A stretch of DNA of 64,000 nt from Synechococcus sp. BL107 (GCF_000153805.1 NZ_DS022298.1:1988827-2052826), one strand, 5' to 3'; positions 18,079 to 28,229 are shown, counted from the stretch's first letter. The notes: generated by a model from the sequence alone, not told the origin. Made by a program: numbers and translations.

Positions 18079-18083
18079 TTGGT
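18050..18083 (+). promoter_or_regulatory. Two overlapping, mutually exclusive inverted repeats before the first island gene
   Basis: GAAACC (18050-18055) pairs with GGTTTC (18063-18068) around a 7-base loop, and ACCAACGC (18053-18060) pairs with GCGTTGGT (18076-18083) around a 15-base loop. The two stems share bases 18053-18055, so only one can form. The second stem contains the TTG at 18079, the most upstream possible start of the following gene. This resembles an attenuator or start-masking switch, but regulation is inference only. Confidence 0.35.
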
Positions 18084-18111
18084 CGGTTTGACTAGGGGCT
18101 GCCCCAGGCGA

Positions 18112-20997
18112 ATGGTGCCCATCGCAAAACCTTCCAAGCGGTCACTGACTCAGGCTCTACGGCAGGTCGTTGAGCGGGGCTTTGGACTGGAAGGCTTACA
18201 GGCCAGCTTGGCGGTGCGCAATCCAGACTTACCCGAAGCTTGCCTCGATCCTCGGCTCATCCCGATTCCCCTACTGGTGAACCCCCAGAACTGGTCACCA
18301 CGAGATAGCGGGATTGATGAAAAAGCCCTGCTTCAAGCCCATCCAGATCTCATGTGCGCAACAACGCTTGTGAGATCTGGGCGACTCACCCAGATCATCC
18401 GTGGAGAGGCATGCCTTTATACGGATCTACCTCCCATCCATTTGCAGGCCTATCTCGATGGTCTCCGTCCTGCCGCCAAAAAAGAACTTCAACGTCGGCA
18501 CTTATCTGCCCTGGAACACCTAGCCACCCTCGGCAGGGAACGGTTCCGCCATGGACGGGCTCTCGGAAAAGATCTCGACCGTTACCAACCGGAAGCGGAT
18601 ACGGCCGTTCAAACCGCGACTCCAGCTCAAAATCCATTGCCAATGGTGCTGGTGGTTTTAAATCCGGGAGCTCGTCCAGCCAACAACACAGCAAACAAAA
18701 CCAGCACCGTTGGATGGAGCCAGATCATTCATGGGCAACTCGACGAGCTCAGCTCGGTTTGGTCGGCACTGCCTTCCTCCAACAACGCCCTCGTGAGCTT
18801 TTGCCATGGCACTGACCACTTGGCACCAGAAGCACCACAGCTGCTGAGTCGAGCCGCCGAAGCTTCACCTAACGCTGAGTTATTCAGCTCCGATGAAACA
18901 TTGCAGTGGAGTTCCGATCCGGCACAACCCCCTGGCAACCGTCAAAACCGCGTATCCGCCCTGCCTTGGCGCATGCTCACCCGGGGTTGCATCGGTGGTC
19001 TTTTAACCATTCGACTAAGCCGGTTGCTCCAATTAGAGCTCCCGAAGCAACGGTTATGCCTGCACAACCTGATCCTGGATTTAAGCCTACAAGTCGGTGC
19101 ACAAGGCCAAAGATATGAGCACTTATCACAAGCTTTATTGAGCCGAAATATCACAACAAACCCCACCATTCCCGATGTGGCATCCCCCCGAGATCGTCTA
19201 GTTTTCAGTGCTCCGCAATGCCAGGAAGCCCTCAACATCACTCGAGAACATGGAGCTCATTTCCTGATAACTGGCGGGTCCATTACGGCCCATCCCCGAT
19301 GGGCCGGATGCCATCAAGTGCATTGGACTCCTCCAAAGAACACACTTGTTTCAATCCTGATTCCCTTTCGCGATAGCGCGTCACTCACCAAAGTTTGCGT
19401 GGAATCGATTCGCCGTTGTGCTGGAACGATTCCCTTTGAATTGATTTTGATCGATAACGGCAGCACAGAACCAGAGACGCTGGCCTGGCTGAATGAACAA
19501 CAGATTCAGATAGATACAACCGTAGTACGCATAGATTGCGATTTTAATTATGCGCAGATTCATAATTATGCGCGCCCTTACTGCAAGGGAACACACCTCT
19601 TACTTCTCAATAACGATATCGAAGTTCGCTCTAACAATATTCTTCAAAAGCTGCTTGATCCATTTGCCATTCGCCACACCGTGGCCGTTGGTGCTCGCCT
19701 GCGGTACCCCAGCAACAGCATCCAACATCACGGGGTCGTACTCATCAAAGGGGAACGACGCTGCGTCTTGGAACCCGGCAAACACCTCTGCGAACCTAGC
19801 GTCATTGATATGTTCACTCCCTTGGGAGTGCAGGAAGAGTGGATGGCAGCCACTGCTGCCTGCTTGCTGCTGCGAAGCGCTGATTTTGATCAAATTGGTG
19901 GGTTCGATGAACAACTCGCGGTGGTTTTCAACGATGTAGACCTATGCCTGCGATTACGCCAACTGGAAGGCTCTGTTGTTGTGACGCCATTTGTTGAAAT
20001 TATTCACCACGAGTCGGTCAGTCGTGGCAAAGATCAATCGGGAGAAGCACTAGCTCGACATCAACGCGAGTCGGGTTACTTCCGGCACAAACATGCAGAG
20101 CTCTTTCAAACCGGAGATCCACTATTTAGCCAACGCCTCCATCCCCATAGCAACCGCTTCCAAGCTGAAGATCCCGCACCCCATTCGTCTGGCCCCGTGA
20201 AGACTCAGCAGATCAGTCAATGGAAACAACGGGGCTGGCAACCAAACAACAACAAGCCTTTGATTGTGATGGCCCATTTTGATCCATCCAATCGCTTACG
20301 CCCAGATCTTCTCAATCTTTTGGAGAGTTACGCCAAATTTGGAGATGTCGTATTGGTCTCGGCCTCGCCAGGCCTCCGATGGCACTGGAGAACCATGCGA
20401 AGGCTCAAACAATCCTGCCGCGGTATTTTAATTCGCCGCAATGAAGGATATGACTTTGGCAGCTGGATGGCAGCCCTACGCTGGCTGAAAAAAGACCTAA
20501 AACATATCCAACAACTCATTCTTACAAATGATAGTTTTTGGGGGCCAATCACCCCCCTAGACGACCTATTTGAACGAATAAAATCTAGTGATGCCGACAT
20601 CATTGGCCTTACCGACGATCAAATGTATACGCCACACCTTCAATCTGCTTTCCTAGCTTTTCAACAACCCGTCATTCAAAGCGAAGCATTTCAAAATTTT
20701 TGGGATCAACTAAAGTCATGGCCTCGCAAGCGTGATCTGATCAAAAAATATGAGGTTGGTCTACCAGTTCTCCTGCAACAATCCGGATTCAAAACCGAAA
20801 GCCTCTATACACAAAATGCCAACGGAAATATTTTGCATACAGCTTGGCGAGAATTGATTGAAACAAAGAATTTTCCTTTTTTGAAAGTTTCACTTCTGAG
20901 AGACAATCCTACTAACCAAGATATTTATGCCTGGGAGCAGGTGATCTCTGAGCGGAATCCCATCTTGGCCGCTCAAATCCTCTCCCAACTCCAATAG
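18112..20997 (+). CDS. Large multidomain glycosyltransferase: GT2-like N-region, GT2, RgpF-type C-terminal domain
   Basis: 961 residues from the ATG at 18112; a TTG at 18079 would add 11. A family-2 glycosyltransferase domain begins at VSILIPFRDSASL (about residue 412) and includes ELILIDNGSTEPET, the metal-binding-type LLLLNNDIEV and DQIGGFDEQLAVVFNDVDLCLRL. From about residue 718 (LIVMAHFDPSNRLRPDLL) a rhamnan-synthesis F (RgpF) type domain follows, with RRNEGYDFGSWMAAL and LILTNDSFWGPI. The first 400 residues include ELFSSDETLQW and RGCIGGLLTIRLSRL, which look like the tail of a worn second GT2 module. It should act in the cytoplasm on a lipid-linked or nucleotide-sugar substrate of a surface glycan. 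It lies upstream of the dTDP-rhamnose genes. Confidence 0.88.
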   Translation: MVPIAKPSKRSLTQALRQVVERGFGLEGLQASLAVRNPDLPEACLDPRLIPIPLLVNPQNWSPRDSGIDEKALLQAHPDLMCATTLVRSGRLTQIIRGEACLYTDLPPIHLQAYLDGLRPAAKKELQRRHLSALEHLATLGRERFRHGRALGKDLDRYQPEADTAVQTATPAQNPLPMVLVVLNPGARPANNTANKTSTVGWSQIIHGQLDELSSVWSALPSSNNALVSFCHGTDHLAPEAPQLLSRAAEASPNAELFSSDETLQWSSDPAQPPGNRQNRVSALPWRMLTRGCIGGLLTIRLSRLLQLELPKQRLCLHNLILDLSLQVGAQGQRYEHLSQALLSRNITTNPTIPDVASPRDRLVFSAPQCQEALNITREHGAHFLITGGSITAHPRWAGCHQVHWTPPKNTLVSILIPFRDSASLTKVCVESIRRCAGTIPFELILIDNGSTEPETLAWLNEQQIQIDTTVVRIDCDFNYAQIHNYARPYCKGTHLLLLNNDIEVRSNNILQKLLDPFAIRHTVAVGARLRYPSNSIQHHGVVLIKGERRCVLEPGKHLCEPSVIDMFTPLGVQEEWMAATAACLLLRSADFDQIGGFDEQLAVVFNDVDLCLRLRQLEGSVVVTPFVEIIHHESVSRGKDQSGEALARHQRESGYFRHKHAELFQTGDPLFSQRLHPHSNRFQAEDPAPHSSGPVKTQQISQWKQRGWQPNNNKPLIVMAHFDPSNRLRPDLLNLLESYAKFGDVVLVSASPGLRWHWRTMRRLKQSCRGILIRRNEGYDFGSWMAALRWLKKDLKHIQQLILTNDSFWGPITPLDDLFERIKSSDADIIGLTDDQMYTPHLQSAFLAFQQPVIQSEAFQNFWDQLKSWPRKRDLIKKYEVGLPVLLQQSGFKTESLYTQNANGNILHTAWRELIETKNFPFLKVSLLRDNPTNQDIYAWEQVISERNPILAAQILSQLQ

Positions 20998-21142
20998 CCG
21001 GAATCCTGAATCTCCTGAGGCGGACAAGCACGCCAATGAGGGAATCAGGGTTAGGCAAAACCCATCACTCGAGCACCGTTCTCAAGGGATTGAAAGATCT
21101 CCCATGCTGTAATAAGCCGAGTTTGGGACTGGCAACAGCGGG

Positions 21143-22081
21143 ATGGGAACGGCACCAAAACGCAAGGGAATCATCCTGGCCGGTGGCAGCGGCACTCGCT
21201 TACATCCCATTACCCAAGCAGTGAGCAAACAACTGCTGCCGGTCTACGACAAACCAATGATTTATTACCCCCTCAGCACCTTGATGCTGGCGGGGATCAG
21301 GGAGGTTCTGATTATTACGACCCCCCATGATCGCGACGCGTTCGAACGACTCCTTGGAGATGGTTCGGCCTGGGGCATGGGGATCCAGTACGCCACCCAA
21401 GCCAGTCCAGACGGGCTGGCACAAGCTTTTCTGATCGGAGCCGACTTCCTCGATGGTGCACCGGCCGCCCTTGTTTTAGGTGACAACCTCTTTCACGGGC
21501 ACGACCTCATTCCCCAACTGATGAACAGCAGTGAACAAGAGAAGGGAGCCACGGTTTTTGCTTATCCCGTTAGCGATCCAGAGCGCTATGGAGTCGCTGA
21601 ATTTGATGCCCAAGGCAATGTCTTAAGCCTGGAGGAAAAACCCAAACATCCAAAAAGTCGATACGCAGTTACGGGGCTTTATTTCTACGACCAAACCGTG
21701 GTGGAGCGTGCCCGGCAAGTGCAGCCCTCCCCCCGCGGAGAACTTGAGATCACCGACCTCAATGCCATGTACCTGAACGAAGAACAGCTTCGGGTTGAAT
21801 TGATGGGACGAGGAATGGCCTGGCTTGATACGGGAACATGCGACTCGCTCAATGACGCAGCCAGCTACATCCGCACCCTCGAACATCGACAAGGCTTGAA
21901 GGTGGGCTGTCCCGAAGAGGTGGCCTGGAGGCAGGGCTGGATTGATAACGAGCAGCTCAATCGGCTCGCGCAACCGCTGAAAAAAAGCGGCTACGGAACC
22001 TATCTCCTTCAGATGCTCGAAGAAGGTTTGAGCGACCATGCTGCTCTGCAAACCAGCCTGGAGGAGCCAAATGCAGTTTGA
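21143..22081 (+). CDS. rfbA: Glucose-1-phosphate thymidylyltransferase
   Basis: First step of dTDP-L-rhamnose synthesis: dTTP plus glucose-1-phosphate gives dTDP-glucose. The 312-residue product has the nucleotidyltransferase signature [17 protein letters not shown], then [41 protein letters not shown] and [12 protein letters not shown], in order, and normal RmlA length. It opens the tight cluster rfbA-rfbC-rfbD-rfbB and overlaps rfbC by 11 bases. The gene is about 145 bases downstream of the large glycosyltransferase on the same strand. Confidence 0.97.
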   Translation: MGTAPKRKGIILAGGSGTRLHPITQAVSKQLLPVYDKPMIYYPLSTLMLAGIREVLIITTPHDRDAFERLLGDGSAWGMGIQYATQASPDGLAQAFLIGADFLDGAPAALVLGDNLFHGHDLIPQLMNSSEQEKGATVFAYPVSDPERYGVAEFDAQGNVLSLEEKPKHPKSRYAVTGLYFYDQTVVERARQVQPSPRGELEITDLNAMYLNEEQLRVELMGRGMAWLDTGTCDSLNDAASYIRTLEHRQGLKVGCPEEVAWRQGWIDNEQLNRLAQPLKKSGYGTYLLQMLEEGLSDHAALQTSLEEPNAV

Positions 22082-22661
22082 ACAACTCAAGACCCCCAAT
22101 GGTCAAACCATGGAGGGTCCACTACTGATGACACCAAAATGCTTTGGCGACAACCGAGGCTGGTTCTACGAAAGCTGGAGCCGACGTTCGTTCGACAACG
22201 CTGTAGGCGAAACCGTGGTTTTTTCTCAAGACAACCACTCCCGCTCGATCCAAGGAGTACTGAGAGGACTGCACTATCAGCTCGCACCGGAGCCTCAGGC
22301 GAAAGTTGTCCGTGCCACTCTCGGAGCCATTTTCGACGTCGCCGTCGACATCCGAAGTAGTTCCCCAACCTGCGGGGCCTGGATCGGCGCTGAGCTCAGT
22401 GCTGAAAACAAAGCACAGCTTTGGATTCCAGAGGGTTTTGCCCATGGTTTCCTCACCTTGAGTGCCGTGGCAGAAGTGCAATACAAAGCGCGTGGTTTTT
22501 GGAATAAAGCTTGTGAACGTGCGCTTCGATGGGACGATCCAACGTTGGCCATTGATTGGCCACAAGGCGAATTAAACGGCAACACCATCAGCCTCTCGCC
22601 CAAAGACGCAGAAGCCCCGGACTTTTTGTCGGCAAAGACCTCGGGAGATTTGTTCCCATGA
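22071..22661 (+). CDS. rfbC: dTDP-4-dehydrorhamnose 3,5-epimerase
   Basis: Third step of dTDP-L-rhamnose synthesis, a double epimerisation at C3 and C5. The 196-residue cupin shows [27 protein letters not shown] with the catalytic-type histidine further on in [30 protein letters not shown] and [13 protein letters not shown], as expected for RmlC. The ATG at 22071 lies within the last codons of rfbA (11-base overlap), and the stop overlaps the rfbD start as ATGA. It therefore belongs to a translationally linked set. Confidence 0.96.
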   Translation: MQFEQLKTPNGQTMEGPLLMTPKCFGDNRGWFYESWSRRSFDNAVGETVVFSQDNHSRSIQGVLRGLHYQLAPEPQAKVVRATLGAIFDVAVDIRSSSPTCGAWIGAELSAENKAQLWIPEGFAHGFLTLSAVAEVQYKARGFWNKACERALRWDDPTLAIDWPQGELNGNTISLSPKDAEAPDFLSAKTSGDLFP

Positions 22662-23542
22662 AGATTTTGCTCACCGGCGCCGGCGGACAACTGGGCCAGG
22701 CACTACAAGATGCAAAGCCAGAGGCAGTTGAACTCATCTCCACAACCCGTCAGGAGCTAAACCTTGCCGATGCGGAGGCCTGCCGTTCGGCGGTGCAACA
22801 ACACCAGCCGGATTGGGTGCTGAACGCCGGCGCTTACACAGCCGTGGACAAGGCCGAGTCGGAACCCGAGCTAGCCCACGCCGTGAATGGCGGTGCACCT
22901 GAAGCCTTTGCGCAGGAACTCGAACGACAGGGGGGCCGGCTCTTACAGGTGAGCACCGATTTTGTCTTCAACGGAACCCAGGGAACGCCCTATCAACCCG
23001 AGCAGACCCGCAACCCTCTCGGCGTTTATGGCGCCAGCAAAGCGGCTGGAGAAGAGGCGATCCAAAGCGTTTTCGGAGCAGGAGGACGGGGACTGATCCT
23101 GCGGACCAGCTGGGTGATCGGACCCGTCGGCAAGAACTTCGCCCTCACCATGCTTCGCCTCCACCGCGAACGGGATCAATTAGGCGTTGTGGCGGATCAG
23201 GTGGGCTGTCCCACCAGCACGCTGAACCTGGCTCGGGCCTGTTGGCGAACCCTTCAGATCGCTGGTGAACGCGACATGCCGGCTGTTATGCACTGGAGTG
23301 ATAACGGAGCCGCCAGCTGGTATGACGTAGCGGTTGCGGTTGGTCAGATCGGGGCCGAATTAGGGCTCATCGATACACCCGCAAAGGTTCAACCAATCAC
23401 AACATCGGACTACCCAACCCCGGCAGAGCGCCCGTCCTATTCCCTTCTGGATTGCACGAGCACCAGATCAGCCCTGGAGCTCGACGGCGAACACTGGCAG
23501 CAAGCCCTAAAGGCTGTGTTACAGCAGGCCAAAACCCCATGA
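22658..23542 (+). CDS. rfbD: dTDP-4-dehydrorhamnose reductase
   Basis: Last step of dTDP-L-rhamnose synthesis: NAD(P)H reduction of the 4-keto group. The 294-residue extended short-chain dehydrogenase begins [16 protein letters not shown] (glycine-rich motif), has NAGAYTAVDKAE and STDFVFNGTQGTPY, and the catalytic YxxxK as GVYGASKAAGE. It starts at 22658 with an ATGA overlap with rfbC. The next gene rfbB begins about 58 bases downstream. Confidence 0.96.
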   Translation: MKILLTGAGGQLGQALQDAKPEAVELISTTRQELNLADAEACRSAVQQHQPDWVLNAGAYTAVDKAESEPELAHAVNGGAPEAFAQELERQGGRLLQVSTDFVFNGTQGTPYQPEQTRNPLGVYGASKAAGEEAIQSVFGAGGRGLILRTSWVIGPVGKNFALTMLRLHRERDQLGVVADQVGCPTSTLNLARACWRTLQIAGERDMPAVMHWSDNGAASWYDVAVAVGQIGAELGLIDTPAKVQPITTSDYPTPAERPSYSLLDCTSTRSALELDGEHWQQALKAVLQQAKTP

Positions 23543-23600
23543 AGCTCAACTGAGTTCAAGGCCCAAGCCTCAAACAAAGACCGACCCCAATTCCTGACCA

Positions 23601-24728
23601 ATGGTTTCGTCAATGCCTTCCGCCGCTGACCTGCTGGGCAATCGCCGCAGAGTTCTGGTAACCGGCGGTGGAGGCTTCATTGGTGGGGCCGTTGTCCGAC
23701 GGCTACTACGAGAAAGCAACGCGATCGTGTTCAACCTCGACAAGATGGGGTATGCCAGCGACCTGACCTCGATCGAAGAAGTTATTAACGAACTCGGCGT
23801 TGAGCATCAAGATCGTCATCAATTACTACCAATTGACCTCTGTGATGCGGAAGCCGTTCAACAAGCGGTGGAAATCGCCGATCCAGACCTTGTGATGCAC
23901 TTGGCCGCGGAAAGCCATGTGGATCGCTCAATCTCTGGACCTGGTGTATTTATCGAAAGCAATGTGACCGGCACATACAACCTTCTGCAGGCTGTGCGAT
24001 CGCATTTTGAACAACTTGCGACTGAGCGTCGCGAGCAATTCAGGTTGCACCACATCAGCACAGATGAAGTGTTTGGCTCCCTTGGTCGTGAAGGACGATT
24101 TTCAGAGACAACGCCTTACGACCCTCGCAGTCCGTACTCAGCAAGCAAAGCAGCAAGCGACCATTTGGTGCAGGCGTGGCACCACACATTCGGACTTCCC
24201 GTCGTTCTCACCAACTGCTCCAATAACTATGGACCTTGGCAATTCCCAGAAAAGTTAATTCCTGTGGTCGCTCTAAAAGCAGCCGCTGGCGATTCCATTC
24301 CACTTTATGGAGATGGATTAAACATCCGGGACTGGCTTTATGTTGAAGACCATGTGGATGCATTACTCCTAGCAGCCTGTCAAGGAACAGCTGGCAGGAG
24401 CTACTGCGTTGGTGGCCATGGTGAAAAAACCAATCAAGAGGTGGTCAGTGCGATCTGCCACCAACTGGATCAAGAACGACCAGAGTCAGCGCCCCATGCC
24501 AAGCTGATTCAACGCGTCACCGATCGCCCAGGGCACGATCGACGTTATGCCATTGACCCTTCACGAATCAGTACTGAGCTGGGTTGGCAACCCCGCCACA
24601 ACGTCGAGGAAGGCTTGGCTGAAACTGTCTCCTGGTATTTATCCCATCAAGATTGGTGCCAAACAGTTCGTGAAAAAGCTGGTTATGACGGCGGGAGACT
24701 TGGCATCAATCAGGCAAAAAAGAATTGA
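23601..24728 (+). CDS. rfbB: dTDP-glucose 4,6-dehydratase
   Basis: Second step of dTDP-L-rhamnose synthesis: NAD-dependent conversion of dTDP-glucose to the 4-keto-6-deoxy sugar. The 375-residue product has VLVTGGGGFIGGAVVRRLL, MHLAAESHVDRSISGP, HISTDEVFGSLG with the Asp-Glu catalytic pair, and YSASKAASDHLV (YxxxK), plus NNYGPWQFPEKLIP. An N-terminal extension of about 15 residues precedes the first strand. With rfbA, rfbC and rfbD the full pathway to dTDP-L-rhamnose is encoded in 3.6 kb. The next gene starts 15 bases later. Confidence 0.97.
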   Translation: MVSSMPSAADLLGNRRRVLVTGGGGFIGGAVVRRLLRESNAIVFNLDKMGYASDLTSIEEVINELGVEHQDRHQLLPIDLCDAEAVQQAVEIADPDLVMHLAAESHVDRSISGPGVFIESNVTGTYNLLQAVRSHFEQLATERREQFRLHHISTDEVFGSLGREGRFSETTPYDPRSPYSASKAASDHLVQAWHHTFGLPVVLTNCSNNYGPWQFPEKLIPVVALKAAAGDSIPLYGDGLNIRDWLYVEDHVDALLLAACQGTAGRSYCVGGHGEKTNQEVVSAICHQLDQERPESAPHAKLIQRVTDRPGHDRRYAIDPSRISTELGWQPRHNVEEGLAETVSWYLSHQDWCQTVREKAGYDGGRLGINQAKKN

Positions 24729-24743
24729 TTTGATTCAAAGAGT

Positions 24744-27700
24744 ATGGCCAAGTCATCCAAAAAAAATGAATTCAAGTTATTCATACCTTCGGGGCGCAAG
24801 CTACTAAGATCAACAGCCCGCAGACTCAGTAGCCATAGCATTATTCCAGGTTTTATTCGAAAACAACTAAAACGCACATCGAATCAACCTCCCAAAATTT
24901 TAAACAATCGACGTCAAAGAATCACACCTGAACTGCAAACATATATCCAAAAAATCGATGCCAATAAAGTCCGAAAAAAAGAGCGTAGCGCCATACGAGA
25001 ACTAGCACATTACGCCTATGTATTTGACATCGAGTTTTATAAAAATCAGCTGTCAAAAGAAGATTCAGAAAAAATCAAGAATATTGGAGATTGCCTTCAG
25101 CACTACTGCATAGAAGGATGGAAAATAGGAATAGACCCCAGCCCCCTATTCGACACCAATAATTACTTCAGCAAATACCCGGACATTAAAGAAAGTGGGC
25201 TCAATCCCATAATCCACTTCTTTAAGTTTGGGATCCAAGAAGGCCGATTCTCGATGGATGATATCCATTTCATGAGAAAGACGGCAAACATCAAAAAAGT
25301 CTCATCTCCTCATCCTCAAAAACTAACTCAAGCGATCGAACAAAAAAAATTCGGCGTATTTTTACATATATTTTACCCTGAACTTGCCAAAACGATTGCG
25401 GACTACCTTGCGAAAATACCTGTAAAAATTGACATCTATATATCAACAACTGAAAAAGAAGTCGACGAGCTAGCCAAGACTTTTAGACGATTGGATAATT
25501 CTGAACATGTGCAGGTTAAATCCTTTTCAAATACTGGGCGAGACGTTGCACCGTTCGTTGTGGGCTTTCGGGAAGAGATACTCAAATATGATTTCATTCT
25601 AAAACTTCATTCCAAGAAAAGCCCTCACAGCGACGCATTAAGTGGGTGGTTTGAGCACTGCTTGGATAATCTTATCGGCAGCAAAGATGTGTTTTATACA
25701 AATATATTTGAACTCATGAATAACGAAACGGCCATTATTTATCCGGTCGAGAATTATGCATTAAGCTTAGGGATTAAGCATGATTCATGCTGGGGTCATG
25801 AAGACGGAAATTATGATAAAGCCAAACCTTTGCTCGACAAATTAAACCTTAAACACATTGATCGCGACAGTAAATTTTTATTCCCGACAGGCACGATGTT
25901 CTGGTGTAAATCATATATTTTACAGCCGATTCTTGATTGGAATCTTGGGTTCCATGATTTTGATAACGAAGGCGGGCAAATTGATGGCACATTAGCTCAC
26001 AGCATTGAACGATTAATTGGTCTATGCTGTACAGAAAAGTTCCATAAAAGAATTATCACAAGCTACTGTGGCTACGCGAACTCAAAACAACACCAATCCG
26101 ACAAGCAAGTCATTGAAGGAAGAAATAAATTACAGATTAATGGGTTCGAAAAAGTTATACAATTCAAAGAAAAGCGATTAGATCCTAACTGGAAAAATCG
26201 GCCCAATATGTCCCCCAACAAGCTTCGTATTCATTGGGTGATTCCTAATTTCACTCCTGGACTCGGGGGACATATGACAATTTTTAGAACGATCAATTAT
26301 CTAGAAAATTGTGGTCATGATTGCACAATATGGGTTCACTCAGAATTGAAGGGGGAGAAGCCAAGTCGCATAAGTTCTCTGCATAAAAGAATCATTAATC
26401 AGTACTTTATTAAACTAAAGACCGACCAAGTTTACATGCTTGGAAATACCAATGAAGATCTTGAAAGAGTCAGCGGTGATGTTGTGATTGCAACTGATCG
26501 AATGAGCGCATATCCAGTACTTGGCATGAGAAAATTCACCAAGCGGTTTTATTTTGTACAAGACTATGAACCCTTTTTCTTCGCAAAAGGAACATCAACG
26601 GTCTTAACGGAACAAACCTACTCGGCCAAGCACGAGTTTGCATGCATTTGCGCCAGTCCTTGGCTTAAAAATATGATGATCGAACAGGGAAATCCTGCCA
26701 TCTCATTCCCCTTGGCTGTCGATACCAGTACATATTATCAATCAAAAGAGATCAAAAGATCTAAAAATACTATCGCTTTTTATGTTCGCCGCAGCACACC
26801 TCGTCGCTTATATCAATTGGGACTTTTAGCATTACGAGCACTCTTTGACTTGGGAGATAGCTTTGAAATTATCACCTTTGGGGAAGACGACTTACCAGAT
26901 CTTGGCATCCCAGTAAAGATTACACATGCGGGAATTCTGAATGCTGAATCGTTATCAACTCTCTATCAAAGTTGCACAGTGGGTCTGGTTTTGTCTGGAA
27001 CGAATTACTCACTTGTTCCTAACGAAATGATGGCTTGTGGTTTACCAGTTGTTGATATTGATGCCACCCATACACGACTTTCATACACCCCTCAAACAGC
27101 TGTCCTGGCTCAACCCAACCCTGATGCACTAGCTTTATCATTGAGCCAACTTCTTAATGATGATCTTCTGCGAGAACAGGTCACAGCCGCAGGTCTATCG
27201 GCAACAAAATTTTTGACTTGGGATCAATCAAATACCATCGTTGAAGACTATATCCGTACTCAATTCGAAGCTGCCGCAGCATCCAATCAGTGGCAAACCT
27301 CACGTCATTCCAAACCACTCGTCACCATCGTGATCCCTGTTTACAACGGAGGTGATCTGCTCAGCCGCGTTGTGGAGAGATGTCTTCAGCAAGATCTTGA
27401 TGCTGAATTTGAAATTCTCATTATTGATAGTTCCTCATCTGATGGATGTATCAACCACCTACCAAAAGACGATCGAATCCGAATCCATCGGATTTCCAAG
27501 AGCGAATTCGGTCATGGACGCACACGCAACCTGGGCGTAAATCTGGCTCGCGGAGAATTTGTTGCATTTATCACCCAAGATGCAATGCCGGCTAATCAAA
27601 TGTGGCTAATGAATCTCATTGCACCTCTCCAGGCAGACGGGAAAGTTGCAGGTGTTTTTGGATGCCACATTGCCCATGAGGGACATAGCCCATTAACGAC

Positions 27701-28229
27701 GTATGATCTGGACCAACATTTCAATCGATGGATTTTCCGCAGTCATCGAAAACCCATTGAATTAGACGAAAGCCGGCAAATACCTGATGCACAAATCAGT
27801 AATCACGAGCGTTTTTATTCCGACAACAACTCATGCCTAAGGAAAACAGTATGGGAACAAGTACCAATCCCAGAGGTCGTTTATGGAGAAGATCAACTCT
27901 GGGCTATTGAAATATTGCGCCATGGATTTAAAAAAGCCTATGCTTCTACAGCGGTTGTGAGACATTCTCATGAATATAATTTCCGAGAAACACTCATCAG
28001 ATCCAATACGGAGTGGCATTTTTATAAGCAACATCTCAAAGAGCGTCTCCCTTCAAGCAAAAAAGAAGTTAGGGCAATGATAGAAACCAGCTGCGTGAAT
28101 GACGAAAAGGCCCAAAAACTTTTTCCTGAGATCACAGTGGATCAACTAAGTGCCCGTCGAAAGCTTCATTTTGCTCGCGCCTGTGGTTACTACTTGGCCG
28201 GGAAAGGCATCGGATGCATCCGACCCTAA
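24744..28229 (+). CDS. Giant glycosyltransferase: RgpF domain, WsaF-like GT4 and GT2 rhamnosyltransferase in one chain
   Basis: 1161 residues with several modules in series. About 90-165: a short module with FDTNNYFSKYPDIKESG and FGIQEGRFS, a repeat-type motif often found at the start of large glycosyltransferases. About 200-450: RgpF-type rhamnan-synthesis domain (FGVFLHIFYPELA, SNTGRDVAPF, ILKLHSKKSPHSD). About 490-845: GT4-type domain resembling the rhamnosyltransferase WsaF (LRIHWVIPNFTPGLGGHMTI, FYFVQDYEPFFF, SLVPNEMMACGLPVVD). About 858-1090: GT2 domain of rhamnosyltransferase type (VTIVIPVYNGGDLL, EFGHGRTRNLGVNLARGE, DNNSCLRKTVWEQ). Codon use is A+T-rich in the first two thirds and closer to the genome in the last third, suggesting assembly from different sources. 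It follows the rhamnose genes by 15 bases and probably adds rhamnose to the island glycan. Confidence 0.9.
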   Translation: MAKSSKKNEFKLFIPSGRKLLRSTARRLSSHSIIPGFIRKQLKRTSNQPPKILNNRRQRITPELQTYIQKIDANKVRKKERSAIRELAHYAYVFDIEFYKNQLSKEDSEKIKNIGDCLQHYCIEGWKIGIDPSPLFDTNNYFSKYPDIKESGLNPIIHFFKFGIQEGRFSMDDIHFMRKTANIKKVSSPHPQKLTQAIEQKKFGVFLHIFYPELAKTIADYLAKIPVKIDIYISTTEKEVDELAKTFRRLDNSEHVQVKSFSNTGRDVAPFVVGFREEILKYDFILKLHSKKSPHSDALSGWFEHCLDNLIGSKDVFYTNIFELMNNETAIIYPVENYALSLGIKHDSCWGHEDGNYDKAKPLLDKLNLKHIDRDSKFLFPTGTMFWCKSYILQPILDWNLGFHDFDNEGGQIDGTLAHSIERLIGLCCTEKFHKRIITSYCGYANSKQHQSDKQVIEGRNKLQINGFEKVIQFKEKRLDPNWKNRPNMSPNKLRIHWVIPNFTPGLGGHMTIFRTINYLENCGHDCTIWVHSELKGEKPSRISSLHKRIINQYFIKLKTDQVYMLGNTNEDLERVSGDVVIATDRMSAYPVLGMRKFTKRFYFVQDYEPFFFAKGTSTVLTEQTYSAKHEFACICASPWLKNMMIEQGNPAISFPLAVDTSTYYQSKEIKRSKNTIAFYVRRSTPRRLYQLGLLALRALFDLGDSFEIITFGEDDLPDLGIPVKITHAGILNAESLSTLYQSCTVGLVLSGTNYSLVPNEMMACGLPVVDIDATHTRLSYTPQTAVLAQPNPDALALSLSQLLNDDLLREQVTAAGLSATKFLTWDQSNTIVEDYIRTQFEAAAASNQWQTSRHSKPLVTIVIPVYNGGDLLSRVVERCLQQDLDAEFEILIIDSSSSDGCINHLPKDDRIRIHRISKSEFGHGRTRNLGVNLARGEFVAFITQDAMPANQMWLMNLIAPLQADGKVAGVFGCHIAHEGHSPLTTYDLDQHFNRWIFRSHRKPIELDESRQIPDAQISNHERFYSDNNSCLRKTVWEQVPIPEVVYGEDQLWAIEILRHGFKKAYASTAVVRHSHEYNFRETLIRSNTEWHFYKQHLKERLPSSKKEVRAMIETSCVNDEKAQKLFPEITVDQLSARRKLHFARACGYYLAGKGIGCIRP

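Noticed and set aside
18079-18111. TTG start of the first large glycosyltransferase
   Set aside because: The start is inside a stable stem and adds only 11 unremarkable residues; the ATG at 18112 is favoured, though not proven.
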